A stretch of 39,510 nucleotides of DNA, from positions 1 through 39,510 of the forward strand of contig JAMPHV010000014.1 in NCBI GenBank assembly GCA_023663265.1, written 5' to 3'. Numbering within the stretch: position 1 is the first letter of the stretch; each line of letters opens with the position of its first letter. Both the position numbers and the translations under genes were made by a program. The DNA is from Bacteroides sp. (GTDB lineage: Bacteria; Bacillota; Clostridia; Oscillospirales; Ruminococcaceae). Positions 16,379 through 25,095 of the stretch are shown here, in pieces. The notes under the pieces are model-generated. The model did not search any database, was not told the origin of the DNA, and saw only the letters and a list, made by a program, of their open reading frames with translations.

Positions 16379-16540
16379 ATGAATCTTATCCTGTGCAGCG
16401 AGAATTGCAGGCATCAAAAGGACGGCTACTGCTGCTTAGACGAATACGGAAGGATCACGGACGTGATCTCCTCCCCCTGCGTTTACTTTGACGAAAGAAA
16501 GGACGATAACGAAAATGATAAAAACCGAGAATCTGACTAA
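16379..16540 (+). CDS. Small Cys-rich protein of clostridial type
   Basis: A 53-residue ORF with good GAAAGGAAG ribosome site 8-10 bases before the ATG. It has five cysteines in the arrangement LCSENCRHQKDGYCC followed by SSPCVYF, the pattern of a small clostridial protein family often mislabelled hydroxymyristoyl-ACP dehydratase in automatic annotation. It probably binds a metal. The last 26 bases overlap the start of the ABC ATPase gene in a different frame, which suggests translational coupling. Its acidic tail (DERKDDNENDKNRESD) is not part of the Cys motif. Confidence 0.7.
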   Translation: MNLILCSENCRHQKDGYCCLDEYGRITDVISSPCVYFDERKDDNENDKNRESD

Positions 16541-17180
16541 AATTTATTCCACAGACGGCGGGATATCAGTCAGAGCGCTTAACGGAATATCCATGGAGAT
16601 AGGAGACGGCGAGTTTATCTCCGTGGTGGGAGCCTCGGGGTCGGGAAAAACCACTTTAATGAATATAATAGGCTGCCTGGATATTCCCACGGAGGGAAAA
16701 TACTGTCTTGACGGGTCGGACGTGTCTCTTATGAGCTCCCGTGAGCTGAGCAAAATAAGGAGCAGAAAAATAAGCTTTGTGTTCCAAAGCTTCAACCTTA
16801 TCCCCTCCCTCACCGCCGCCGAAAACGTTGAATTGCCCCTTATCTACCGCAGGACCGATCCCGATATGCGGAAGCGAACGGTGGAGAACGCGCTCGAGGC
16901 GGTGGGTCTCGGCGAAAGGTCCGATCACCTGCCCTCGGAGCTGTCGGGAGGGCAGCAGCAGAGGGTCGCGATAGCAAGAGCCTTTGCTTTGGACGCTCCG
17001 CTGATACTGGCGGACGAGCCCTGCGGAAATTTGGACAGCCGCTCGGGAGCGGATATTATGGAAATGCTGCACGGTCTTAACCGTCTCGGCAAGACGGTGG
17101 TGCTTATAACTCACGATGAAAAGGCTGCGCAGACTGCCGACAGGCAGATACGCATCTCGGACGGCAGAATAGTGGTATAG
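16515..17180 (+). CDS. MacB/LolD-type ABC transporter ATPase
   Basis: A 221-residue ABC ATPase: Walker A GASGSGKTTL (about residues 39-48), Q-loop FVFQSFNLIPSLTAAENVELPL, signature LSGGQQQRVAIARAF, Walker B LILADEPCGNLDS, and switch VVLITHD. It belongs to the MacB/LolD group that powers FtsX-fold permeases in extrusion of peptides or lipoproteins. The start is taken at ATG 16515 with AAAGGAC 9 bases upstream. The partner permease follows 18 bp later. Conserved Cys in the D-loop region (DEPCGNLDS) replaces the usual Thr. Confidence 0.92.
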   Translation: MIKTENLTKIYSTDGGISVRALNGISMEIGDGEFISVVGASGSGKTTLMNIIGCLDIPTEGKYCLDGSDVSLMSSRELSKIRSRKISFVFQSFNLIPSLTAAENVELPLIYRRTDPDMRKRTVENALEAVGLGERSDHLPSELSGGQQQRVAIARAFALDAPLILADEPCGNLDSRSGADIMEMLHGLNRLGKTVVLITHDEKAAQTADRQIRISDGRIVV

Positions 17181-17198
17181 ACAGAAAGGACATAGAAT

Positions 17199-18389
17199 AT
17201 GAACAGCAATAAAGCAATAACGGCGCTGCGGAGCATCAAGAGGGGAAAAAGCCGCTCGCTGCTCACCCTGTGCAGCGTAGCGGTAGGCGTTTTCGCGGTG
17301 GTCGTGATCTCGGGTATAGGTACGATAGGGTCGCGGGAGATCAATTCCGCCATGGTGACCATGGGCATAAACTCGGCTATGGTGGAGGCTGCCAACTCGG
17401 GCGACGGAACAAGTCTGACGGGGGAGGACGTTACAGTGTTCGGCGGGCTGAACGGGGTGAAAAAGGCTATGCCTCTTATGGGCGCCATGAGCAAGGCTAA
17501 GGTCTTGGGGGAATACTTGGGCTGCTATGCCTGGGGAGTGGATCGGGACGCCAAGGACATTATCTCAATCGAAGCGGTGCACGGCAGACTGATAGACGAC
17601 AGAGACGTGAAAAATCACAGCCGCGTATGCGTGATAGACGAGGTAATAGCCGAGGAAAGCTACGGCAGAAGCAATATTGTGGGGAAAAAAATAAGCCTCC
17701 TTTTAGGTGGAAGCTACTGCGAATTTGAAATAGTGGGGATAGCCAAATCGGGAATAACCGGGCTGCAAAGCGTTATGTCGGGAATAATCCCCGACTTTGT
17801 GTACGTGCCCTACAGCACGATGCAGGATATAGTCGGAAAAACCACCTTTGACAAAATAGCCCTGCTGCTGGAAAAGGACACAGCCGACGAGAGCCTGACC
17901 GAAACCCTTACCGCGGAAATAAACGAGCTTAAGGACAGCCCGGGAGGATTGGTGATAAACAACTTTCAAAGTCAAAAGGGACAGCTTACCGATATATTGG
18001 GCATAATAACCACGGTCCTTTCGCTTATAGCGGGAATAAGCCTTGTGGTATCGGGCATAACGGTAATGACGACAATGCTGGTAAGCGTCGGCGAACGCAC
18101 AAGGGAAATAGGCATAAAAAAATCCATCGGCGCGGGAAACGGCGATATAATGCTTGAATTTCTTCTCGAAAGCGTTCTGCTCACCGCCATGGGAAGCCTC
18201 CTCGGCATAGGCGCAGGGCTTGCCGCCTGCGCCGCGGGCTGCGTTGCTTTGGGACTGGAGCTTGCTGTGCCCGTCGGCTCCATCGCCGCCTCCTTTATAT
18301 TTTCCGCGGCGATGGGCGCGCTGTTCGGAGTATATCCCGCGCTTAAAGCGGCACGGCTGCGACCGATAGAGGCGCTCAGAGGGAACTGA
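17199..18389 (+). CDS. MacB-like ABC transporter permease
   Basis: A 396-residue FtsX/MacB family permease with one N-terminal helix (about 20-42, RSLLTLCSVAVGVFAVVVISGI), a large extracytoplasmic MacB-PCD domain, and three C-terminal helices (ILGIITTVLSLIAGISLVVSGI, SVLLTAMGSLLGIGAGLAAC, SIAASFIFSAAMGALFGVYPALKAARLRPIEALRG). The final motif is characteristic of this family. AAGGAC precedes the ATG. With the ATPase at 16515 and the divergent adaptor at 15531 it makes a complete tripartite-like exporter, probably of a peptide antibiotic or bacteriocin. Confidence 0.92.
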   Translation: MNSNKAITALRSIKRGKSRSLLTLCSVAVGVFAVVVISGIGTIGSREINSAMVTMGINSAMVEAANSGDGTSLTGEDVTVFGGLNGVKKAMPLMGAMSKAKVLGEYLGCYAWGVDRDAKDIISIEAVHGRLIDDRDVKNHSRVCVIDEVIAEESYGRSNIVGKKISLLLGGSYCEFEIVGIAKSGITGLQSVMSGIIPDFVYVPYSTMQDIVGKTTFDKIALLLEKDTADESLTETLTAEINELKDSPGGLVINNFQSQKGQLTDILGIITTVLSLIAGISLVVSGITVMTTMLVSVGERTREIGIKKSIGAGNGDIMLEFLLESVLLTAMGSLLGIGAGLAACAAGCVALGLELAVPVGSIAASFIFSAAMGALFGVYPALKAARLRPIEALRGN

Positions 18390-18403
18390 GAACCTCAATT
18401 ATC

Positions 18404-18515
18404 AATTGGGGCTGTAAAAAACGATCCGTCGAAACGGGTCGTTTTTTATAATAATTGACAATTGACAATTATCAATTTTTTGAAGTTTTGGGATAGTTTT
18501 TTTACAGCCCCAATT
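18404..18515. repeat. Complete terminator repeat with 18-bp terminal inverted repeats
   Basis: The element starts AATTGGGGCTGTAAAAAA (18404-18421) and ends with its exact complement TTTTTTTACAGCCCCAATT (18497-18515). Inside are a hairpin (18416-18429 with 18434-18447), AATTGAC-type 7-mers (18453-18476), and TTTTTTGAAGTTTTGGGATAG. The terminal inverted repeats make it MITE-like. It fills the gap between convergent genes ending at 18389 and 18518 and should terminate both. Partial copies are at 165, 15398 and 31758. Confidence 0.85.
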
Positions 18516-18517
18516 CC

Positions 18518-20131
18518 TTAAAGCACCAACCTCCCCAAATGCTGCTCCTTGCGCCACTGAACAAACTCCTCGTAGGTGCCCATACGGTCATAGCAGCCGC
18601 TGTCGGTAAGCTCGATTATCCTGTTGGCTACCGTCTGAACGATCTCATGATCGTGAGAGCAGAAGAGGACGTTGCCCTTAAACTCGGAAAGACCGTTGTT
18701 GACTGCGGTTATGCTTTCAAGGTCAAGGTGGTTGGTGGGCTGATCCAGCATAAGCACGTTGGATTTAAAGAGCATCATTCTGCTGAACATACAGCGCACC
18801 TTTTCGCCGCCCGACAGCACGTTTACGGGCTTGAACACGTCGTCTCCGCTGAACAGCATTCTGCCCAGGAAGCCGCGGAGATAGGTCTCGGTGGTGTCCT
18901 CGCTGTACTGCCTTATCCAGTCGAGGATAGAAAGCTCGCAGCCGTTGAAAAAATGATCCGAATCAACGGGAAAATAACTCAAGGAGGTGGTGCTTCCCCA
19001 TTTGAAGCCGCCCTCGTCGGGCTCCAGCTCTCCCGCCAATATTCTGAACAGAGTGGTGACCGCGATCTCGCTTTCCGCTAAAAACGCGACCTTGTCCGTT
19101 CTGCCTAAGGTAAAGGAAACATTGTTAAGCACCTTGACTCCGTCAACGGTCTTGGTGAGCCCCTCGACCTGCAAAACGTCCTTGCCCACCTCTCGGTCGG
19201 GCTCAAAGCTGATAAAGGGATAACGGCGGCTCGAGGCGGGCATCTCCTCAACGGTCAGCTTATCCAAAAGCTTTCTTCTCGAGGTCGCCTGCCTTGATTT
19301 TGACTTGTTGGCGGAAAAGCGCTGAATAAAGCTTTGCAGCTCCTTTATCTTCTCCTCGGTCTTCTTGTTCTGCTGCTTTATCATGCGCTGAATGAGCTGG
19401 CTGGATTCGTACCAAAACTCGTAGTTGCCGACGTACATCTTTATTTTGCTGTAATCGATATCAACGATATGGGTGCATACGTTGTTGAGAAAATGTCGGT
19501 CGTGGGAAACCACTATGACCGTTCCGAAGTATTCCGCCAGAAAATCCTCCAGCCATGCCACCGCGTCAATGTCCAAATGGTTGGTGGGCTCGTCCATAAG
19601 TATGATATCGGGGCTTCCAAAAAGACACTGCGCCAAAAGCACCTTTACCTTGTCGTTGCCGCTGAGGCTGCTCATCTGACTGAAAAGAATGTCCTCGGAC
19701 AGACCGAGACCCTGTATAAGCTTGGAAGCGTCGCTTTCCGCCTCCCAGCCGTTCAGCTCCGCAAATTCGCCCTCTAATACCGAAGCCCTTTCCCCGTCCT
19801 CATCGGAAAAATCCTCCTTCGCGTACAGCTCGTCCTTCTCCTTCATTATCTCATAGAGGCGCTTGTTGCCCATTATAACGGTATCCTGCACAGTGTATTC
19901 GTCAAAGGCGAAGTGATCCTGTCTTAAAACCGACATACGAAGATTTTTCGGAATGGCGACCTCTCCCGTGGTAGGCTCCAGCTCGCCATTCAGAATTTTC
20001 AGGAAGGTGGATTTTCCCGCGCCGTTGGCTCCGATCACTCCGTAGCAGTTACCCGCCGTAAACAGCAGATCAACGTCCTTGAACAGCGAAGCGCCTCCGA
20101 ATTGCAGGCTTACGTTTGAAACAGTTATCAT
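18518..20131 (-). CDS. ABC-F family ATPase, YbiT-like
   Basis: A 537-residue soluble protein with two ABC domains and no membrane segments. Domain 1: Walker A GANGAGKSTFL, signature SLSGNDKVKVLLAQ, Walker B LMDEPTNHLD. The coiled-coil linker is around residues 240-300 (IQRMIKQQNKKTEEKIKELQ). Domain 2: signature LSGGEKVRCMFSRM, Walker B LMLDQPTNHLD. ABC-F proteins act on the ribosome E site to relieve stalls or antibiotic action. The catalytic Glu after Walker B is Gln in domain 2 and the first signature is SGND rather than SGGE. Start ATG 20131 has AAAGGA 8 bases upstream; an in-frame ATG at 20188 would add 19 residues but lacks a ribosome site. Confidence 0.88.
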   Translation of the reverse strand: MITVSNVSLQFGGASLFKDVDLLFTAGNCYGVIGANGAGKSTFLKILNGELEPTTGEVAIPKNLRMSVLRQDHFAFDEYTVQDTVIMGNKRLYEIMKEKDELYAKEDFSDEDGERASVLEGEFAELNGWEAESDASKLIQGLGLSEDILFSQMSSLSGNDKVKVLLAQCLFGSPDIILMDEPTNHLDIDAVAWLEDFLAEYFGTVIVVSHDRHFLNNVCTHIVDIDYSKIKMYVGNYEFWYESSQLIQRMIKQQNKKTEEKIKELQSFIQRFSANKSKSRQATSRRKLLDKLTVEEMPASSRRYPFISFEPDREVGKDVLQVEGLTKTVDGVKVLNNVSFTLGRTDKVAFLAESEIAVTTLFRILAGELEPDEGGFKWGSTTSLSYFPVDSDHFFNGCELSILDWIRQYSEDTTETYLRGFLGRMLFSGDDVFKPVNVLSGGEKVRCMFSRMMLFKSNVLMLDQPTNHLDLESITAVNNGLSEFKGNVLFCSHDHEIVQTVANRIIELTDSGCYDRMGTYEEFVQWRKEQHLGRLVL

Positions 20132-20169
20132 AATAATGTCCTTTCCGTCAAAAATATCGCGACCGTATA

Positions 20170-20252
20170 TTGAACATAGTTCAATCATCGTTAAAATTCA
20201 CGTGTAAAATTTATGCTTTTGTATAATACCATAAAAAAAGCCGCAAAGTCAA
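20170..20252 (-). promoter_or_regulatory. ABC-F promoter and leader palindrome
   Basis: On the minus strand TTGACT (20252-20247), an 18-bp spacer and TATTAT (20228-20223) give a strong sigma-A promoter. The ~85-base leader contains a perfect palindrome TTGAACATAGTTCAA (20170-20184), which could be an operator or a small mRNA hairpin. The remaining AT-rich DNA between 20253 and 20406 holds nothing I can identify. Confidence 0.65.
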
Positions 20253-20406
20253 TAACAAAAGTTAATTATAAAATTTTTAAAAAGCCGACTCTTTTGTATA
20301 TTTTTAACATATCCTCCCGCTTTAATACCCAAAGCGGTTTCATATTGCCCCTGTTAAACATTCAACAAAATTTTCGCCAAAAAAATATATTTTTTTGTAA
20401 AAACCA

Positions 20407-20435
20407 TTGAAAAAAAAACTTAAACGTGTTAAAAT
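20407..20435 (+). promoter_or_regulatory. Sigma-A promoter of adaptor-permease operon
   Basis: TTGAAA (20407-20412), 17-bp spacer, TAAAAT (20430-20435). It lies 45 bases before the ATG of the lipoprotein adaptor and should serve the co-directional genes through the CCA-type enzyme. Confidence 0.65.
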
Positions 20436-20480
20436 TAGTGTGAAAACGTTTGCAAAACTTTAGTATTTGAGGATAAACGC

Positions 20481-21464
20481 ATGCAGAAAAAGTTATCGAA
20501 GTCCGTTACCGCCGCCGTTTTGGCAGGAATAATGTCCGTCTTAGCCTCGGGCTGCTACTTCTTTCCCGACGAGGAGCCGATGCTGGAGCCGCCTACCCTT
20601 GATGTGGCGGACGTGGTGTACTATACCTATACCGTCACAAGAAAGGATATAGTCAGCCAGACCATACAAAGCGGATACTTAGTGTCGGGCGTTCAGGCGG
20701 ACTGCTTCTTCACCAAGTATACGGGTCAGCTCAAAAACATATATGTAAACCCGGGCGATTTCGTCAAGGAAGGTCAGCTTATCGCCGAAATGAACAACGG
20801 CACGATAGAGCACCTGCTGAGAACGCAGGAGCTGAGGGTGGAGCTGGCGCAGCTAAATTACGGCAACACGGGCTCCGCGGCGGATAAGCTTCAGCTCGAG
20901 ATAGAACAAAGCACGCTCCAACAGTATCGGGACGAATACGAGGGCGGACATGTGTACGCCGCAATGAGCGGACAGGTCTCCTTTGTCAAGACCTTAAATC
21001 CCGGCGATACGGTGGACCCTTACGACGTGATAGTGTCCATAGTGGACCCCGAAAAGCTCTGCGTAAGGGCTACGGTGGAAAACACAACGGACTTTTACGT
21101 TGACGACGTTGTTTCCGTAGAGGTGAACGGAGACTACTACGACGGGGTAGTCGTGCGCACGCCCCGCGAGGAGATCGAGGAGGGCGACAGCGAGGGAGAC
21201 AAGGTCTATGTGGAATTTACGGGAGCTTCCCCCGGCTTCGGCTATCTCGGCTCGATCGCAAATGTCACCAAAATAAAAGCAAAAGCCGAAAACGCTCTCG
21301 TAATACCGAAGCATATAATAAAAACGGACGGCGACAGAACCTACGTCCAGGTGCTCAGAAACGACGAAAAGGTGGAAACGGACGTTGAAACGGGTATAAG
21401 CAATTCCGTGGAGACCGAAATTCTTTCGGGTCTTTCCGAGGGAGAAGAGGTAATAGTTAAGTAA
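20481..21464 (+). CDS. HlyD/MacA-type adaptor lipoprotein
   Basis: A 327-residue exported lipoprotein: signal peptide with lipobox LASGC (Cys 25), then a lipoyl-type half (GQLKNIYVNPGDFVKEGQLIAEMNNG, residues 83-110), a short alpha-helical hairpin (residues 110-155), the second lipoyl half (GHVYAAMSGQVSFVKTLNPGDTVDPYDVIVSIVDP), a beta-barrel and a C-terminal membrane-proximal domain (ALVIPKHIIKTDGDRTYVQVL, VETGISNSVETEILSGLSEGEEVIVK). It is a complete adaptor for an ABC or RND exporter. The partner is most likely the large permease 29 bp downstream. Confidence 0.87.
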   Translation: MQKKLSKSVTAAVLAGIMSVLASGCYFFPDEEPMLEPPTLDVADVVYYTYTVTRKDIVSQTIQSGYLVSGVQADCFFTKYTGQLKNIYVNPGDFVKEGQLIAEMNNGTIEHLLRTQELRVELAQLNYGNTGSAADKLQLEIEQSTLQQYRDEYEGGHVYAAMSGQVSFVKTLNPGDTVDPYDVIVSIVDPEKLCVRATVENTTDFYVDDVVSVEVNGDYYDGVVVRTPREEIEEGDSEGDKVYVEFTGASPGFGYLGSIANVTKIKAKAENALVIPKHIIKTDGDRTYVQVLRNDEKVETDVETGISNSVETEILSGLSEGEEVIVK

Positions 21465-21493
21465 TTACTGCTAATAAGGAAGGACTGAAGGTC

Positions 21494-24298
21494 TTGTTTA
21501 CTATTTTGTTCAGAAAAATGAGGAACACCAAATGGATGGTCTTATGCTTGTTTTTGGGGTTTCTGATGGCTGCGGGAATGATGAGCACCGTGCCGATATA
21601 TATGGACGCGTCGCTCCAGCGCGTTCTTATCAAGGAATTGGAGGAATATCAGCTCGACAGCGGCGTCTATCCGGGAAGGTACATAGTTTCCGCTTCCCTG
21701 CCCTACGGCGTTGCACCCGAAAACCAGCTGCAAATTTTGGACGAGGCGCCGAAAATGACAGAGGATCGGATAAAACAGGTGGGCATACCCGAGGACAATC
21801 ACAAAACCGTCGTATCGGATAACCTTTTGTACTTGGGCTTGGGCAAAAACGCCTCGGGCTCCTCCTCCACAAGAGTCAGAGTTACGGCAATGAGCGGAAT
21901 AGAGGAGCATATCACGATACAGTCGGGCAGAATGTACAGCGAAAGCGGTATTGCCGAAGACGGCAGCTACGAGGTGATAGTCACCGAGGACGCCGCGAGA
22001 ACGCTGAGCATAGTTCAGGGCAACACCTATGAGATACGCCCCATGAACGCGGGACAGGAAAGCTTCAGCGTTACCGTTACGGGTATTTTTATCCAATCCG
22101 ACATGAACGACAGCTACTGGTCGGAGGACTTGATAAATTACGTGGGCAGCATTTTTGTGCCTTTTTCCGTTTATGACGATCTTATCGCCCAAAGCAATCT
22201 TAATATCGTAGATATAACCGTAAACTACAATCTTGACTATCACTCCGTAAATATGAACGCCATCGGGAGCATTTCCGAAAAAATAACCGAGGATTTCGAC
22301 TATTTCGAGAGCATGGGCTATACTCTTCAAATGGGCGCAAGCTCTATCCTGTCGAGCTACGTGGAAAAAGCCTCTGCGCTTACCGCCATTCTGTGGGCGA
22401 TACAGATACCCACAATGGTAATGCTTGCTTTCTACCTGTTTATGGTGTCGCAGCTCAACGTGGAGCAGGAACGAAACGAGATCGCGGTACTGAAATCAAG
22501 AGGCGCAAGTCCCTCGCAGATCTTCGGGCTGTATTCCATGGAGGCGGGACTGCTGGGCTTGGTCACCTTTGCGGTGTCGCCGCTCATAGGCTTGCTGCTT
22601 TGCCGCTTCCTCGGCGTAAGCGACGGCTTTATGGAATTTGTCAACCGCACGGGCATAGCTGCAAAGCTGTCCCTGACCGCCTTTATTTACGCCCTTATCG
22701 CGGTGGCGGTGTTCTTTGCGACCACCATGCTGCCTATTATCCCCGCGTCGAAAATAACCATCGTTCAGTATAAGCAAAGCAAAACAATGGTAAAAAAGAC
22801 CGCTCTTTGGGAGCTTTGCGGTATCGATATTATCCTTATAGCTCTGTCGATCGTATTCTACTTCCTTTACACCTACTTCACAAACGAGGATATCTCCAAC
22901 GGTACCTTTACGGCGACGGGACAGATCGATCCCCTTGTCTTTGTCTTTTCCACCTGCCTTATTTTGGGCTTGGGTCTTTTGTTCGTGCGGCTGTACCCTT
23001 ATATCCTAAAGCTTGTGTCCCTTTTGGGAAGACCCTTTTGGAGCCCCTCCCAGTATATGGCACTTTCCACCGTTTCCTGCGCGGGAGGCAGCAAGGAGCG
23101 CTTTCTGATGCTGTTCCTTATTCTTACCTTTGCCTGCGGTCTCTTTTCCGCAAACACGGCAAGAGCCATAAACAACAACAAGGAGGATATGATATACTAC
23201 AAAAACGGGGCGGATATCACCCTTATGGAATATTGGCTCGAGCAAAGCTATACCTCCAACGAGCAGGTAAGGACCGTTTATACCGAAAGGGAATTTTCGA
23301 GATTTGAACAGCTTGCGGGCGTAGAATCCGCCGCCAAGGTGCTTATCAACGAAAAAGCCAAGGGCGAGACGCCGCAGGGCAATGAGCTTTCCAATATCAC
23401 AATAATGGCGGTGGAGCCCGATAAATTCGCCAAAACCGCATGGTTCCGCGACGACCTGCTGCCCGTGCAGTGGTACAACTACTGCAACGCCCTTACAAAC
23501 TACAGCTCGGGAGTTTTGCTGTCCCGATCGCTGGCGGCAAAATACGACCTGAGCAACGGCGACGAATTTTCGCTGAGCTGGAGCGGAAACGACCCGCTGA
23601 ACGTTACCGTGCTGGCGGTGATAGACTACTGGCCGGGGATAAATCCCAATGAGACGCTTGTCAACGGCTCAAAAAAGAACTTCTGCGTGCTTAACTACAA
23701 TTACGTTTACAACAACACCGATCTCGAGCCCTACGAGGTGTGGCTTAAGCTTAAGAACAACGCCACCTCGGAGGAGCTGTACGCGGATATAAGCGAAAAA
23801 AAGCTTCCCATAGAATGGCTTATCGACAGCTCGCAGCTTCTTATAGAGGAAAAAAACAGCCCCGAGCTTCAGGGCATGAACGGCGGGCTTACCTTGGGCT
23901 TCATTATAACGATGATAATGGCGATAATCGGCTTTTTGATCTACTGGATACTGTCGATAAAGGGCAGGACGCTGCAATTCGGTATTCTGAGAGCCATGGG
24001 AATGACTATACGTGAAATAATCGGCATGCTCGGATATGAGCAGATACTTGTATCTCTGGTCTCCATAGCTATGGCGTTTGTTATCGGCGGCGCTGCCAGC
24101 GATATCTTCGTTCCGCTGTTTCAGAATATGTACAGCGTTTCCGATCAGATACCTCCCTTTATCATATCGGCGGCGGCAAGCGACTATATAAAGATATACG
24201 CACTGATTGTTGTTATGTTGGGCGGCGGCTTTGCCATATTGGGCGGGATCATACGTAAGATCAATATCAACAAGGCGCTTAAACTGGGCGAGGACTAA
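21494..24298 (+). CDS. Large FtsX-type ABC permease
   Basis: A 934-residue permease with two FtsX-type units. After an N-terminal helix (residues 14-35) and a MacB-like external domain, helices at about 290-430 include the FtsX region (EQERNEIAVLKSRGASPSQIFGLYSMEAG). A second external domain spans about 570-790, and the C-terminal unit (LTLGFIITMIMAIIGFLIYWILSIKGRTLQFGILRAMGMTIREI) has three or four helices. The only start is TTG 21494, with AGGAAGGA upstream. No ABC ATPase lies in this operon, so an ATPase must come from elsewhere, perhaps the one at 16515. It probably exports or extracts a lipid or peptide with the adaptor. Confidence 0.85.
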   Translation: MFTILFRKMRNTKWMVLCLFLGFLMAAGMMSTVPIYMDASLQRVLIKELEEYQLDSGVYPGRYIVSASLPYGVAPENQLQILDEAPKMTEDRIKQVGIPEDNHKTVVSDNLLYLGLGKNASGSSSTRVRVTAMSGIEEHITIQSGRMYSESGIAEDGSYEVIVTEDAARTLSIVQGNTYEIRPMNAGQESFSVTVTGIFIQSDMNDSYWSEDLINYVGSIFVPFSVYDDLIAQSNLNIVDITVNYNLDYHSVNMNAIGSISEKITEDFDYFESMGYTLQMGASSILSSYVEKASALTAILWAIQIPTMVMLAFYLFMVSQLNVEQERNEIAVLKSRGASPSQIFGLYSMEAGLLGLVTFAVSPLIGLLLCRFLGVSDGFMEFVNRTGIAAKLSLTAFIYALIAVAVFFATTMLPIIPASKITIVQYKQSKTMVKKTALWELCGIDIILIALSIVFYFLYTYFTNEDISNGTFTATGQIDPLVFVFSTCLILGLGLLFVRLYPYILKLVSLLGRPFWSPSQYMALSTVSCAGGSKERFLMLFLILTFACGLFSANTARAINNNKEDMIYYKNGADITLMEYWLEQSYTSNEQVRTVYTEREFSRFEQLAGVESAAKVLINEKAKGETPQGNELSNITIMAVEPDKFAKTAWFRDDLLPVQWYNYCNALTNYSSGVLLSRSLAAKYDLSNGDEFSLSWSGNDPLNVTVLAVIDYWPGINPNETLVNGSKKNFCVLNYNYVYNNTDLEPYEVWLKLKNNATSEELYADISEKKLPIEWLIDSSQLLIEEKNSPELQGMNGGLTLGFIITMIMAIIGFLIYWILSIKGRTLQFGILRAMGMTIREIIGMLGYEQILVSLVSIAMAFVIGGAASDIFVPLFQNMYSVSDQIPPFIISAAASDYIKIYALIVVMLGGGFAILGGIIRKININKALKLGED

Positions 24299-24322
24299 CC
24301 CCTTGAAAGGAACAGGCATAAA

Positions 24323-25093
24323 ATGCAAAAAGTTTTGGGCAGTATACGAAAAGCCGTTCAGACCTACGACCTTATCGAGAACGGAGACAGCATAGCGGTC
24401 GCCGTATCGGGAGGAAAGGACAGTCTTGTAATGCTTCGGGGACTTAAGGAATTTCAGCGCTTTGCGGGAATAGACTATAAGCTTACCGCGCTCACCATAG
24501 ACCCCTGCTTTAACAGAGAGGCGGGCGATTATTCCGCGGTGCAAAGACTTTGCGACAGGCTGGAAATACCCTACGTTATCGAAAAAACCGACATAGCCGC
24601 AATTGTTTTTGACATAAGAAAAGAAAAAAATCCCTGTTCCCTATGCGCAAAAATGAGACGGGGCGCGCTTCACGAAAGAGCGAAGGCGTTAGGCTGCAAC
24701 AAGCTTGCCTTGGGGCACAACAACGACGATGTGGTGGAGACCTTTATAATGAACCTTTTTCAAGTGGGGCAAATAGACTGCTTCGCTCCGAAAAGCTACC
24801 TTACAAGACGCGACCTAACGGTAATACGCCCTCTTTGTCTTGCCCCCGAGGCGCAGGTAAGAATGGCGGCAAAGCATGCCGATCTTGAAATAGTGAGGTC
24901 AAAATGCCCCGCCGATACCCACACCAAAAGGCAGGAGATCAAGGACTGGCTCCGCAGTATGGAAAAAACGGACAAAGGCTTTACCATACGGCTTTTCGGG
25001 GCAATGCACCGCGCCGATATAAACGGCTGGGGCTTCCCCGAGGACAAGAAGAGTATAATTGAACCTCTAAAAAATTTAAATCGGGAGGAATAA
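24323..25093 (+). CDS. ttcA: tRNA 2-thiocytidine synthase, TtcA family
   Basis: A 256-residue cytoplasmic PP-loop ATPase. The PP-loop SGGKDS is at residues 29-34. Cys 105 and Cys 108 (NPCSLCAKMRRG) and a third Cys in VRSKCPADTH match the iron-sulfur cluster ligands of TtcA, which thiolates C32 of tRNAs. GHNNDDVVETFIMNLF is the usual family block. AAGGA precedes the ATG. It is 24 bp after the permease and 2 bp before the CCA-type enzyme, so two tRNA-related genes are transcribed with a transporter. Confidence 0.88.
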   Translation: MQKVLGSIRKAVQTYDLIENGDSIAVAVSGGKDSLVMLRGLKEFQRFAGIDYKLTALTIDPCFNREAGDYSAVQRLCDRLEIPYVIEKTDIAAIVFDIRKEKNPCSLCAKMRRGALHERAKALGCNKLALGHNNDDVVETFIMNLFQVGQIDCFAPKSYLTRRDLTVIRPLCLAPEAQVRMAAKHADLEIVRSKCPADTHTKRQEIKDWLRSMEKTDKGFTIRLFGAMHRADINGWGFPEDKKSIIEPLKNLNREE

Positions 25094-25095
25094 CA

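Noticed and set aside
20213..20410. 65-codon AT-rich plus-strand frame
   Set aside because: It lacks a ribosome site, has the composition of AT-rich intergenic DNA and overlaps the ABC-F promoter.
21542..22330. Long minus-strand frame inside the large permease (also 23669-24544)
   Set aside because: Antisense to a well-supported FtsX-type gene; composition is unlike a real protein.
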